Positions 1 through 8,631 are shown, counted from the stretch's first letter. The stretch is DNA of 36,284 nt from an uncultured bacterium (GCA_903873965.1 CAIQQO010000341.1:1-36284); one strand, 5' to 3'. Numbers and translations are program-made. Notes: a model not told the origin generated them from the sequence alone.

Positions 1-650
<650 letters not shown>

Positions 651-737
651 TTATTCCAGTTCTAATATGGTTGCTAGTATCGCTTAAGTGCGCCAAAAAA
701 AGTGAGTAAGCCTGTTAGAACTTGCCCACTGATCACC

Positions 738-1319
738 TTAAAGACTATGAGGGAGTATAGAAGTTCCCCCGAAGGCGACTTCATCCTGCTCCGGAACGAC
801 GTGCGCTGCGCCACGCGTCATGGCGACGCGCCCTGTGCGAACGACTTCCAGAATGCCATAATCGTTCAACACGTTCAGTAAGCCGTCTACCCGCTCTTCG
901 TCACCTACCATCTCGATGATCAAGGTGTCGGTCTTGACGTCCACCACGCGACATTCGAACATGTCGGCCACTTGCTTGATTTCGCTGCGCTTCTGTGTAT
1001 CCTCAACACGCACTTTAATCAGAGCCAGTTCGCGCACTACGGTGGGCAAATGGGTGACATCCTGAACATCGATGACATTGACTAGTTTGTACAGGTTGCG
1101 CTCCACCATCGCTGCACTGGTGCGGCTTGCATCGACGACAATCGTCATGCGAGATACTTTCGGGTCGTCCGTTGTGCCGACGGCCAGGCTGTCGATATTG
1201 AAATTGCGACGGCGAAACAGGCTGGCGACGCGGTTGAGCACTCCAGGTTTGTTCTCTACCAGTGCCACGAGTGTATGCTTTTGTTCGGGTTGCCCTGAGG
1301 CGGCGTGATCTACTAACAT
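738..1319 (-). CDS. ilvN: Acetolactate synthase small (regulatory) subunit
   Basis: Regulatory subunit that activates the IlvB catalytic subunit and gives valine feedback inhibition. The protein is 193 aa, somewhat longer than the usual 160-175. An N-terminal ACT domain runs from about residue 15 to 90 (TLVALVENKPGVLNRVASLF, then RRRNFNIDSLAVG), and the second ALS_ss domain fills residues 95-175. The C-terminal tail (about 20 residues) is unusual only in length. The ATG at 1319 has a good SD (AGGAG about 11 nt upstream). The gap to the ilvB stop is 12 bp, so the two subunits are almost certainly co-transcribed and made together. ilvH would be an equivalent name. Confidence 0.95.
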   Translation of the reverse strand: MLVDHAASGQPEQKHTLVALVENKPGVLNRVASLFRRRNFNIDSLAVGTTDDPKVSRMTIVVDASRTSAAMVERNLYKLVNVIDVQDVTHLPTVVRELALIKVRVEDTQKRSEIKQVADMFECRVVDVKTDTLIIEMVGDEERVDGLLNVLNDYGILEVVRTGRVAMTRGAAHVVPEQDEVAFGGTSILPHSL

Positions 1320-1331
1320 TGCTTTGGTCTC

Positions 1332-3065
1332 CTACTTTACTGCATCCATGCCGGTACCGAGTGCGGCGGGTTGACGGCGCGCCATCTCATCTAGCGCCTT
1401 GCCGGGCATCACCATCGGGAACACGTTCATTTCGGGCTCTACAACGAATTCGCATAGCACAGGGCCGTCGTGGGCGCGCGCTTCTGCAATGATCTGACGC
1501 ATTTCAGTCTGCGTGGTGGCGCGCAATCCTTTGATGCCATAGGCAGCTGCCAGCGTCTGGAAATTTGGCGTCCACATCTGTGTCTGTGAATAGCGCTTAT
1601 TGTGCATCAAGTCTTGCCACTGGCGCACCATACCCAGGAAGTGGTTATTCACAATAGCAATCTTTACGTTCAACTTTTCCTGCACCAGCGTAGCCAGTTC
1701 TGGGATACTCATCTGGAATCCGCCATCACCCGCTATCGCCCATACCTCATCTTCAGGTCGACCTAGCTTAGCGCCGATGGAAGCTGGCAGCGCAAAGCCC
1801 ATCGTGCCCAAGCCGCCGCTTGTGATCAGTTGGTTCTTGCGGATATGCTGGAAGTACTGTGTCTCCCACATCTGGTTCTGACCAACGTCGGTTGCAATCG
1901 TGCATTCACCTTTGGTGGCTTCCCAGATCGCGCGGATGACGTGCGGAACGAGTAGCATGTTGTCTGGCAGATCCTGAGCTAGCACATCGCGTGACTTTGT
2001 GTCATCTCGCCACGCATTGATCGTGCTCAGCCAATCGCGGTGGTTGCCGTTGTCGATTTGCGGAATCAACTGTTGCAGCACATCTTTGACATTGCCCACG
2101 ATCCCGATATCCGTCGGGACGTTCTTGCCGATTTCTGCGGCGTCAATGTCCACGTGGATAACTTTCGCATTCTTTGCGTACTGTGCCAGATTGCCTGTGA
2201 CGCGGTCGTCAAAGCGCATGCCCAGCGCGATCAGCAGATCGGAGTTGGCGATGGCCATATTGACGTAGGCTTCACCATGCATGCCCATCATGCGCAGGTT
2301 GAGCGGATGGTCTTCGGTCAAAACACCAATACCAAGCAAAGTCGTCGCCACCGGAATGCCGGCCTTGTTGATCAACTCGCACAACTCGCCGTGCGCGTTG
2401 CCATGCTTGATGCCCTGGCCAGCCAGGATGATCGGGCGCTTCGCTTGATTGATGAGCGTCGCTGCCTGACTCACCAGTCCGGGTACATCCTGCTTGTGCA
2501 TTGGCTTGATAGCGCGATAGCCTTTCAGGTGCACACTTGTGATTGGCTCATATTCAACCAGTTTCTGCTGCACGTCTTTGCAGATATCGACTAGAACCGG
2601 ACCGGGGCGACCGGATCGCGCGATATAGAACGCTTCGGCCAAAACTTGAGCCAGCTCGTTCACATCGGTGACCAGATAGTTGTGCTTCGTGACTGGAATC
2701 GTAACGCCTGTGACGTCCGTTTCCTGAAAGGCATCCGTGCCAACCAGGTGTGAAGATACCTGACCCGTAATCGCTACGATAGGGGATGAATCCATCATCG
2801 CGTTGGCCAGACCGGTGACGAGGTTTGTCGCGCCTGGGCCGCTGGTAGACATACACACGCCCACTTTGCCGGTGGCGCGTGCATAAGAATCTGCTGCCAA
2901 TGCCGCATTCTCTTCGTGGCGTACCAGAACATGGCGGATGCGGTCTTGATAGTCATATAGTGCATCATAGGCAGGCAATATTGCCCCGCCCGGATACCCG
3001 AAGACCAATGTGGCTCCTTGTTGTAACAGCGTTTCCCAGATGATCTGTGCTCCTGTTAACTGCAT
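1332..3065 (-). CDS. ilvB: Acetolactate synthase large (catalytic) subunit
   Basis: ThDP/FAD/Mg-dependent condensation of two pyruvates, or pyruvate and 2-ketobutyrate, the first common step of branched-chain amino acid synthesis. The product is 577 aa, normal for the family. Visible parts are the N-terminal PYR domain with FGYPGGAILP and the catalytic Glu in RHEENAAL, the central FAD/TPP-middle domain, and the C-terminal PP domain with GDGGFQMSIPEL and NNHFLGMVRQWQ. The frame is open to 3113, but ATG 3065 is chosen because AAAGGAGTAGTGAG sits immediately upstream and the protein then begins MQLTGAQIIWETLL, as homologues do. It is the first structural gene after the attenuator, with ilvN and ilvC following. 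Confidence 0.97.
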   Translation of the reverse strand: MQLTGAQIIWETLLQQGATLVFGYPGGAILPAYDALYDYQDRIRHVLVRHEENAALAADSYARATGKVGVCMSTSGPGATNLVTGLANAMMDSSPIVAITGQVSSHLVGTDAFQETDVTGVTIPVTKHNYLVTDVNELAQVLAEAFYIARSGRPGPVLVDICKDVQQKLVEYEPITSVHLKGYRAIKPMHKQDVPGLVSQAATLINQAKRPIILAGQGIKHGNAHGELCELINKAGIPVATTLLGIGVLTEDHPLNLRMMGMHGEAYVNMAIANSDLLIALGMRFDDRVTGNLAQYAKNAKVIHVDIDAAEIGKNVPTDIGIVGNVKDVLQQLIPQIDNGNHRDWLSTINAWRDDTKSRDVLAQDLPDNMLLVPHVIRAIWEATKGECTIATDVGQNQMWETQYFQHIRKNQLITSGGLGTMGFALPASIGAKLGRPEDEVWAIAGDGGFQMSIPELATLVQEKLNVKIAIVNNHFLGMVRQWQDLMHNKRYSQTQMWTPNFQTLAAAYGIKGLRATTQTEMRQIIAEARAHDGPVLCEFVVEPEMNVFPMVMPGKALDEMARRQPAALGTGMDAVK

Positions 3066-3118
3066 CTCACTACTCCTTTTGTCTTTCCTATGATTCCAGT
3101 CTACCCGGTTCAACGGGC

Positions 3119-3148
3119 AAAAAAAAAGCCCTCCGTTCAGGAAGGCTT
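3119..3148 (-). terminator. Intrinsic terminator (attenuator) upstream of ilvB
   Basis: On the minus strand AAGCCTTCC (3148-3140), a 5-nt loop and GGAGGGC (3134-3128) form a stem with one G-U pair, followed by nine consecutive T (3127-3119). It lies 54 nt before the ilvB start and about 27 nt after the leader-peptide stop codon. That is the position of a transcription attenuator terminator rather than the end of another gene, since no gene precedes it except the leader peptide. Confidence 0.88.
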
Positions 3149-3158
3149 AATCTTATGT

Positions 3159-3213
3159 GCAGGCGTATATTTTTTCTACGCCGCCGTCCTAAACGAAACC
3201 AGCTCCTGCCTGC
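3159..3213 (-). promoter_or_regulatory. Alternative RNA pairings of the ilv attenuator
   Basis: Two competing structures can be drawn. A 6-bp hairpin GGCGTA/TACGCC (3182-3177 with 3167-3162) covers the leader stop codon at 3178-3176, so a ribosome finishing the leader would melt it. Alternatively GCAGGC inside the leader ORF (3213-3208) can pair with GCCTGC (3164-3159). A third possibility is TTTAGGA near the end of the leader pairing with TCCTGAA in the terminator stem-loop, which would act as an antiterminator. The pairings are seen in the sequence; which fold forms is inferred and was not computed. Confidence 0.5.
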
Positions 3214-3265
3214 TAAGGACTAGGAGCGAGATAACGACAATAACGACGACCAATACTAATTGCAT
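3176..3265 (-). CDS. ilvL: ilv operon leader peptide (29 aa)
   Basis: Short ORF starting at ATG 3265 and ending in TAG at 3178-3176. It begins MQLVLVVVIVVISLLVL: of residues 3-17 all but one (Ser13) are Leu, Val or Ile, and the whole peptide has 6 Leu, 8 Val and 2 Ile in 29 residues. The tail is SRQELVSFRTAA. This is the composition of the ilv leader peptides of enterobacteria, whose control codons stall the ribosome when Leu-, Val- or Ile-tRNA is low. It begins about 20 nt after the predicted transcription start, and only a weak SD (AGCAGG) is visible. It is followed by a hairpin over the stop codon and then by an intrinsic terminator. No independent function is expected for the peptide. The symbol is used by analogy, not by homology. 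Confidence 0.85.
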   Translation of the reverse strand: MQLVLVVVIVVISLLVLSRQELVSFRTAA

Positions 3266-3291
3266 TTATTTGCCTGCTACTTAATGGGTAG

Positions 3292-3320
3292 TTTATACAC
3301 GAGGGCGGCGTGAATGTCAA
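3292..3320 (-). promoter_or_regulatory. Sigma70-type promoter of the ilv operon
   Basis: Perfect -35 TTGACA (3320-3315), 17-bp spacer, and -10 TATAAA (3297-3292) on the minus strand. The predicted start of transcription is near 3285, giving a roughly 20-nt 5' UTR before the leader-peptide ATG at 3265. Confidence 0.85.
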
Positions 3321-3425
3321 GGCTCAGTCTCTCACAAAAAACACAAAGGCACAATGAGGGGCATTAGTGCCGCTGTGTGAAGTCGGCTTGACGAGAAAAG
3401 AATGCCGGTCTTCGAAAAACACAAA

Positions 3426-3450
3426 AAAGGACGCAACCGAGGCGTCCTTT
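3426..3450 (-). terminator. Intrinsic terminator after rpsT
   Basis: On the minus strand AAAGGACGC, a short CTCGGTT loop and GCGTCC followed by TTTTTTG form a classical stem and T-run, 46 bp after the rpsT stop. The stem is symmetric enough (AAAGGACGC with GCGTCCTTT) to act weakly in the other direction too, but no plus-strand gene needs it. Confidence 0.85.
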
Positions 3451-3495
3451 CGGAGTGGCGTTGACTGAGCACGCTCAGCCCGTCAGCGAGCCGGC

Positions 3496-3768
3496 TTACT
3501 TTTTGGGGGTAGCCTTGTTCAACAGTTTCATCAGGCGTGACTTGCGGCGCGCGGCATTGTTGGCGTGGACAACGCCTTTGCCTGCGGCACGGTCCAGTGC
3601 GCTGATGGCTTTAATGATCTCTTCTTTTGCGGTGCCGAGATCTTTATGCGCAACGGCTTCACGAGTGTTCTTTACAAAAGTACGCGCGCGTGAGCGGTGC
3701 AGGCGGTTAAACTTTGCCTTGCGCGCGCTGTTGCGGATGCGTTGTTTCGCTGAAAGGGTATTGGCCAC
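3496..3768 (-). CDS. rpsT: 30S ribosomal protein S20
   Basis: Primary 16S rRNA-binding protein of the small subunit. It is 90 aa, very basic, beginning MANTLSAKQRIRNSARKAKF, with the conserved RSRARTFVKNTREAV region and AAGKGVVHANNAARRKSRL near the C-terminus. This is the normal three-helix S20 with no domain missing. The start codon is GTG (3768-3766), fixed by AGGAG about 8 nt upstream; no ATG is available nearby. Rare start codons for S20 are also known in E. coli (UUG), where they matter for autoregulation, so the GTG here may be functional. The gene appears monocistronic, with its own terminator at 3426-3450 and a candidate promoter at 3877-3905. Confidence 0.97.
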   Translation of the reverse strand: MANTLSAKQRIRNSARKAKFNRLHRSRARTFVKNTREAVAHKDLGTAKEEIIKAISALDRAAGKGVVHANNAARRKSRLMKLLNKATPKK

Positions 3769-3876
3769 GAATGAACTCCTAAAATATCAAACAATGTTGC
3801 GAGTACACTTCTCACATTCGCTGAATCTTTAAAGACTCCGGTAATGCGGGAATGACTTCGCGTAACTAGCTGGCGA

Positions 3877-3905
3877 ATTTTACCTCATACCGGATGGTTC
3901 GTCCA
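3877..3905 (-). promoter_or_regulatory. Candidate promoter of rpsT
   Basis: On the minus strand TGGACG (3905-3900), 17 bp, then TAAAAT (3882-3877): four of six and five of six consensus positions. It would give a 5' UTR of about 100 nt, long enough to hold the structured leader often found before S20. It sits in the gap before the preceding same-strand gene. Confidence 0.45.
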
Positions 3906-3955
3906 GATGGATTTTAACTATTCATGGACATTACCTACCAACCGACGGTGCGCGT

Positions 3956-5203
3956 TCAAGGACATGCGCTTTTATAACAGCTACTACTGATGTTGTTGCC
4001 CGATGCATCGCGCAGTACGGCTTTGTCCCCGGCATCGTTCCAGATCGGAGCTGTGGACCAAAGCAGGATCGATGGTGGATTGTTGGATGCGCTTGTATAG
4101 CTCTCGACGCGTACTGATGCGCCTGCAGCAAGTGTGAAACCCACTGGAAAAGTATACGTTTGCGGCCCAACGACGCTGATTACTGCCCAGCCCGTCAACA
4201 CCCCAGCGCCTAAGCCGAGGTTGGAAATGGTAATGACTTCGGGTTTGGTCAAGCCGCTAAAACCAGCTATGCGCAGATCGGACGTCAGCACAGCCGGCAC
4301 CGCGATGATCGGTATATAGGAGAATGCAGTGAAAGTCGGCCAGTCGTACCTCACAATGGTTCCAGACAAATCAGTGCGCAGGACAAGTGCACCAATAGCA
4401 CCGAGCCGAGTGAGTGTTTCTGTCGTAGGATGGCCATACGCATTGGGGCCTACAGAGATGACGACCGTTTTTGGCATCGCCATCGCTAGAAATTCGCTAC
4501 TGGTCGCGTTTTTGCTGCCGTGGTGACTCACCTTGAGCGTATCGATGGGTAATGCTGATGTTCGCGCAATCACTGTTGCATCGATATCCGAAGAGATGTC
4601 GCCGGTAAACAGAAAGCGCCGCAAGCCATGCTGCACTAGCAACACAACGGATGCATCATTGTCATTTGTATAGCTGATTAATGGCGACGGATTGAGCACT
4701 TCGAAATGGGTTGAGCATAAGGTGATGCTCATGGGGGAGGTCGCCACAGTGAAGGTCAGGCCTCTGGACACTACAGCATCGACGAAGGTTTTCCATGTGT
4801 TGGTATATGGCGCACTATAGCCGTTGAAATATACCTGCGTGACCGAGATGTCGCCACTCTCGAGAACGCTGGTCAGCCCGCCATAATGATCACTGTCAGC
4901 GTGTGTGGCGAACACCGCGTCGATCTTGTTCACGCCACGCGTACGCAGGTAGTTCACGACGGTGCTGCCCTTGGCGGGCGTGCCGCCATCGATCAGGATG
5001 TTACAACCATCAATATCCTGTACAAGCGCAGCATCGCCCTCATCGACATCGATGAAAGACACAACCAAGGATCCAGCGCTGAAAGTAGCTCGTGCGATTA
5101 TGGCAAACAGCACTGTCACCATGATCACGACGGTGCACAGAACAAAAAGCCGCACCAGGCGTTGTCGGGTTTTCTTGGATATGCTGTCTAAAGGATGACA
5201 CAT
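3956..5203 (-). CDS. Exported MBL-fold hydrolase with lamin-tail domain
   Basis: Metallo-beta-lactamase-fold protein of the ComEC/Rec2 C-terminal type, 415 aa from ATG 5203. After a basic N-terminus there is one hydrophobic helix (about residues 17-38, LVRLFVLCTVVIMVTVLFAI), an anchor or signal peptide. The MBL domain (about 50-300) has the metal motif ATHADSDHYGG and the later LFTGDIS and KVSHHGSKNA motifs, so both metal sites look intact. The C-terminal 100 residues (LRIAGFSGLTKPEVITISNL onward, ending SSCYKSACP) resemble a lamin-tail domain, a module often attached to secreted nucleases. No membrane channel domain is present, so it is not a full ComEC. A role as an extracellular nuclease or phosphodiesterase is inferred. 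The frame is open to a TTG at 5245, but ATG 5203 is preferred; no strong SD is visible for either. Confidence 0.82.
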   Translation of the reverse strand: MCHPLDSISKKTRQRLVRLFVLCTVVIMVTVLFAIIARATFSAGSLVVSFIDVDEGDAALVQDIDGCNILIDGGTPAKGSTVVNYLRTRGVNKIDAVFATHADSDHYGGLTSVLESGDISVTQVYFNGYSAPYTNTWKTFVDAVVSRGLTFTVATSPMSITLCSTHFEVLNPSPLISYTNDNDASVVLLVQHGLRRFLFTGDISSDIDATVIARTSALPIDTLKVSHHGSKNATSSEFLAMAMPKTVVISVGPNAYGHPTTETLTRLGAIGALVLRTDLSGTIVRYDWPTFTAFSYIPIIAVPAVLTSDLRIAGFSGLTKPEVITISNLGLGAGVLTGWAVISVVGPQTYTFPVGFTLAAGASVRVESYTSASNNPPSILLWSTAPIWNDAGDKAVLRDASGNNISSSCYKSACP

Positions 5204-5316
5204 TGTGCATTCCGCTCTACTCGCGGCGTCCCTTATATTTAACAACGTTTTCCATCCCGCGTCTCGTCTTACGTATTACCCCGTTTGTCGTACCATTAGC
5301 TACAGCGGAGGCAATA

Positions 5317-6534
5317 GTGACAAAAATAACGAAGATTGAGTGCATTCGCACGCGTGCGGATGGAATGTGGACGATTGTAAAAGTGCATACAGATCAGCCG
5401 GGTTTGTATGGTGTTGGCTCGGCCAGCGATGTGCGTCATCCCGAAACCGTGATCAAGGCAGTCGAGACAATCTCGCCGTTGTTGATCGGTCGTGATGCTA
5501 GGCTGATAGAAGATAACTGGCAGATGGTCTATACCAGTGGCTACTGGCGCAATGGTTCGATTCTCAATACGGCGCTGGCCGGAATCGACATGGCGTTGTG
5601 GGACATCAAGGGCAAAGAAGCCAACATGCCCGTATATGAACTCTTAGGCGGGCCATGCCGGTCGGCTGTGCCATGCTACGCGCATGCCGGTGGTAATGAC
5701 CTTGCTGAGTTAGTGGACGATGTACAGCGCTATATGGCAGAGGGCTATGATGTAATCCGTTGCCAGCTTGGTGCGTATGGTGGCGGTGGATTCCTTGAAC
5801 CTGCACAAGCCAAGCTGCCGAAAAATGGCTGGACACATGGGCGCGTGTTTGATGACGAAGCCTACCTCGAAAACATTCCCAAGATGTTTGACTACCTGCG
5901 ATCCAAACTTGGTTTCGGTGTCAAATTAACACACGATGTTCACGAACATCTGCGGCCGCAATCGGCTGTACAACTGTCCAAGCTACTTGAACCCTATCGG
6001 CTGTTTTTCCTCGAAGATGTGCTTTCTCCCGAACACGTGCACTGGTATCGCCTGATCCGTGAACAATGTACCACGCCACAGGCAATGGGTGAGTTATTTG
6101 TCAACCCACACGAATACATGCCCTTGATCACTGAGCGATTGATCGACTATGTGCGTGTGCGCGTTTCGAAAGGTGCAGGCATTACGCAGTGCCGCAAGAT
6201 CGCCACATTGGCTGAGTGGTTTGGTGTACAAACAGCGTGGCAGGAGGGTGGAGATAATGACCCAGTCAATCAGATGGCCGCATGCCACCTCGATATGCTG
6301 ACATGGAATTTTGGCATTCAAGAAGAAAACCATTTCAGTACCCAGGAACTCGATGTTTTCCCCGGACATGCCGTCCTCGAAGGCGGTTACTTGTATCCCA
6401 ATAAAAAACCAGGTCTGGGCATAGATATAGATGAAGTCAAGGCTGCCGCTCTTCTCGATCCGGAAAAGGCAAGTCGCCCCACCATTTATGGTGAACCCGA
6501 TCGTCGTGCAGATGGCTCCATCGTCAGGCCATGA
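5317..6534 (+). CDS. Enolase-superfamily sugar-acid dehydratase, ManD/RspA-like
   Basis: 405 aa, member of the mandelate racemase/muconate lactonising group, closest by eye to D-mannonate dehydratase (ManD/RspA). The start is GTG 5317, because GGAG lies just upstream and the protein then opens TKITKIECIRTRADGMWTIV; the frame is open further back without support. Metal ligands read as Asp207 (THDVHEH), Glu233 (FFLEDV) and Glu259 (AMGEL). The catalytic Arg/Tyr pair of ManD appears as Arg148 and Tyr154 (IRCQLGAYGG) with a loop six residues shorter than usual, and the acid His as His209. The ManD block written W-H-x-P/A in typical members is WQEGG here (Gln309), so the substrate may differ from mannonate. 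It stands alone between a divergent MBL gene and the SPFH pair. Confidence 0.8.
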   Translation: MTKITKIECIRTRADGMWTIVKVHTDQPGLYGVGSASDVRHPETVIKAVETISPLLIGRDARLIEDNWQMVYTSGYWRNGSILNTALAGIDMALWDIKGKEANMPVYELLGGPCRSAVPCYAHAGGNDLAELVDDVQRYMAEGYDVIRCQLGAYGGGGFLEPAQAKLPKNGWTHGRVFDDEAYLENIPKMFDYLRSKLGFGVKLTHDVHEHLRPQSAVQLSKLLEPYRLFFLEDVLSPEHVHWYRLIREQCTTPQAMGELFVNPHEYMPLITERLIDYVRVRVSKGAGITQCRKIATLAEWFGVQTAWQEGGDNDPVNQMAACHLDMLTWNFGIQEENHFSTQELDVFPGHAVLEGGYLYPNKKPGLGIDIDEVKAAALLDPEKASRPTIYGEPDRRADGSIVRP

Positions 6535-6709
6535 GAGTATACTTATCATGTTCGGCGTTTATGAATAGTTCAATAGACTCTTCATCGCACCCCACTGAGT
6601 CACCCAATATTCGCATCGGGATACTAACCGCCGGTTTCAATGCGATGGTCATCCCCGATGCCTGTAGCGTGCCGAGGCTTTCTGCTCATTTTTCATTTGG
6701 AGGTGTTTT

Positions 6710-7708
6710 ATGGATGGTGTAGTCATCGTCGGTATATTGTTGGGAACTCTGGTCTTTTTGATCCGAACGTTCCTGCCCAGCCTGTTCACGGTTAACCAGA
6801 ATGAACGGGCGGTCATGACCAGCTTTGGTAAAGCTCAGCGTATTGGTAACCACACAACGCTGGAGGATCCGATCTCTGATAAATTGCGGGCAGAGGAGCG
6901 CGAGCGCTATACCTATCCTGTCGTTCGCGTGATTCAGCCAGGTGGCCCTTATATCAAGATGCCGTGGCAAAAGGTTTATAAGACACAGGTCAGTATTCAG
7001 ACTGTCAGCCTGGCCTTCGACCCTGAAAACCCGAAGATGAATCAGAATGGCACCGTATTGGAAGCGGTCACCAAAGACCAGTTGAATACCGAGCTGAAGG
7101 GTCAAATTCGCTATAAGGTCAGCGAAAGCAATCTTTATGCATATTTGTTTGGCATTAAGAACCCGATCGTTCACATCATGGGATATTTCCATTCTGTCCT
7201 GCGCGAGCGCATTGCTAACTTTGAGGCGCCGCAAAAGACGGGTACGGGTACAGACACAGCTCAACCGATTGATGCAACGACGACTGCCGGCATTTCGATC
7301 AACGATTTGCGCAAGAACCTGCGCGATATCAACGAGCACATGGATATCGAATGCGCCTCTTCTGCTGCCCGTTACGGTGTTGTGCTGGATGCCTCGCTGA
7401 TCACAGCCATCGATCCGCCAAACGAAGTCGAAAATGCGTTAGCAGCTATTAACACTGCCTATAACCAGGTGAGTAGCGATATTTCTGTTGCACAGGCGGC
7501 CGCTGACCAGAAGATCGTGCAAAGTAAGCGCGCTGTTGAAATCGAGACTCTTAAGGCGCAGGCTGAAACCGAACCTTTGAATTCGTTGGCATTGCAATTG
7601 ACGGCGCTGAAGAATTCCGGACCTACCGCACTCGATACCTATTTACGCTATGTCCATCTTGGCTTGTTCGCAAACGCTCAAAAGGCCATCGTGGAGGTGA
7701 AGCAATGA
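6710..7708 (+). CDS. SPFH/band-7 membrane protein (first of pair)
   Basis: 332 aa with one N-terminal transmembrane helix (residues 2-22) followed by a band-7 (SPFH) domain of stomatin/HflK type, roughly residues 25-260: VNQNERAVMTSFGKAQ, GGPYIKMPWQKVYK, then VLRERIANFE. A 30-residue Thr/Ala-rich insertion (about 180-200) interrupts the domain. The C-terminal third is Ala/Gln/Glu-rich and probably helical (ISVAQAAADQKIVQSKRAVE), as in proteins that oligomerise into membrane cages. The SD GGAGG precedes the ATG by 6 nt. The last codons overlap the next SPFH gene by ATGA, implying translational coupling and a heteromeric complex like HflK-HflC, although no ftsH lies nearby. The role is inferred to be a membrane scaffold or chaperone of membrane proteases. 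Confidence 0.85.
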   Translation: MDGVVIVGILLGTLVFLIRTFLPSLFTVNQNERAVMTSFGKAQRIGNHTTLEDPISDKLRAEERERYTYPVVRVIQPGGPYIKMPWQKVYKTQVSIQTVSLAFDPENPKMNQNGTVLEAVTKDQLNTELKGQIRYKVSESNLYAYLFGIKNPIVHIMGYFHSVLRERIANFEAPQKTGTGTDTAQPIDATTTAGISINDLRKNLRDINEHMDIECASSAARYGVVLDASLITAIDPPNEVENALAAINTAYNQVSSDISVAQAAADQKIVQSKRAVEIETLKAQAETEPLNSLALQLTALKNSGPTALDTYLRYVHLGLFANAQKAIVEVKQ

Positions 7709-8631
7709 ATCTTATTGGACAACTAATTGGTTCTGCCGTTGTCACGTTTTTTGCATTGACGGTTGGCTGGTCGATACTCAAAACAATCTTCCGTTTACTC
7801 GGTTTCTATACCATCGTGCAGGAACGTCGCGCCTATGTGTATGTCCTGTTTGGCAAAGTGATCGGCGTGATCAAGGAGCCTGGGCTGCATTTCTTGCCCA
7901 TGACGCTGGGTGTGAATGCCTTTCTGGTGAACTGGCTCGGAGATGTGCGCCAGGTAGATATGCGCCTCGACCAGCAGTATCAGCGTAACTCGCCCGTGAA
8001 CAGTGAAGAAGGCGCACCGATGGGAATCGGCATCTGGTATGAGATGTTTGTCAGCGATCCGGTAGCTTTCCTGTTCAAAAATGCAGATCCGCGCGGTTCG
8101 CTTGCGGCCAACGTTGGCAATGCCAGTGTGCGCACACTCAGCAATATGCCGCTGGCCAATATGCTTGAAGAGCGTCACCGCATGAGCCAGTTGGTGCGCA
8201 ACGAAGTGACGGCGCACTCACTCGACTGGGGTTACCAGCTTGGCAGCGTGTATGTGCGCAAGGTGCAATTCCGCGATGAAGTGATGAAGAAAGGCATCGA
8301 GAACAAAGTCGTGAACCGTCTGCGCCAGGTGACTGCCGCCATCCGCCAGACAGGCACAAACCAGGTGAACATCATCTCCAGTACCGCCGACCGTCAGGCC
8401 TCGATCGAGTTCGGCAAGGCGACTGCCATTCGTCCGCAGATCGTCGGCGCAACGCTGCAGAAGATCAGCGAAGACCCGGATGTAGCCAAGTTGCTGTTCG
8501 AAGTGCTCGAAACGCAACGTTTGATCGACAGCAAGGCAGGCATTACGCTCGTGCCGCCTAACAGTGGTATCCTGCCGCAACTGCTGGCAAGCAATACATC
8601 TGCTGCAGCAGGTCAAAAACAGTCCTTGTGA
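7705..8631 (+). CDS. SPFH/band-7 membrane protein (second of pair)
   Basis: 308 aa, overlapping the preceding SPFH gene by four bases (ATGA), SD GGAGG just upstream. Hydrophobic helix at residues 5-37, then a band-7 domain: VQERRAYVYVLFGKVIGVIK, GLHFLPMTLGVN, the mid-domain SNMPLANMLEERHRMSQLVR and GYQLGSVYVRKVQFRDEVMK. The C-terminus is Ala/Ser-rich without clear structure. It differs enough from its partner that the two probably occupy distinct positions in one ring, as HflK and HflC do. Function is known only from the family: organisation of membrane microdomains or control of membrane proteolysis. Confidence 0.84.
   Translation: MNLIGQLIGSAVVTFFALTVGWSILKTIFRLLGFYTIVQERRAYVYVLFGKVIGVIKEPGLHFLPMTLGVNAFLVNWLGDVRQVDMRLDQQYQRNSPVNSEEGAPMGIGIWYEMFVSDPVAFLFKNADPRGSLAANVGNASVRTLSNMPLANMLEERHRMSQLVRNEVTAHSLDWGYQLGSVYVRKVQFRDEVMKKGIENKVVNRLRQVTAAIRQTGTNQVNIISSTADRQASIEFGKATAIRPQIVGATLQKISEDPDVAKLLFEVLETQRLIDSKAGITLVPPNSGILPQLLASNTSAAAGQKQSL

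Noticed and set aside
2040-2594. 184-aa plus-strand ORF
   Set aside because: Antisense shadow of ilvB with His/Asp-rich composition typical of a complementary frame.
3066-3113. N-terminal extension of ilvB by 16 residues
   Set aside because: The strong SD directly before ATG 3065 and the normal homologue N-terminus favour the shorter form.
5203-5316. Upstream extension of the ManD-like gene
   Set aside because: It would overlap the divergent MBL gene start, lacks an SD, and GTG 5317 with GGAGG fits the family N-terminus.
6613-6661. GCATCGGG/CCCGATGC inverted repeat before the SPFH genes
   Set aside because: The arms are 33 nt apart, with no T-run and no known RNA motif; too weak to call.
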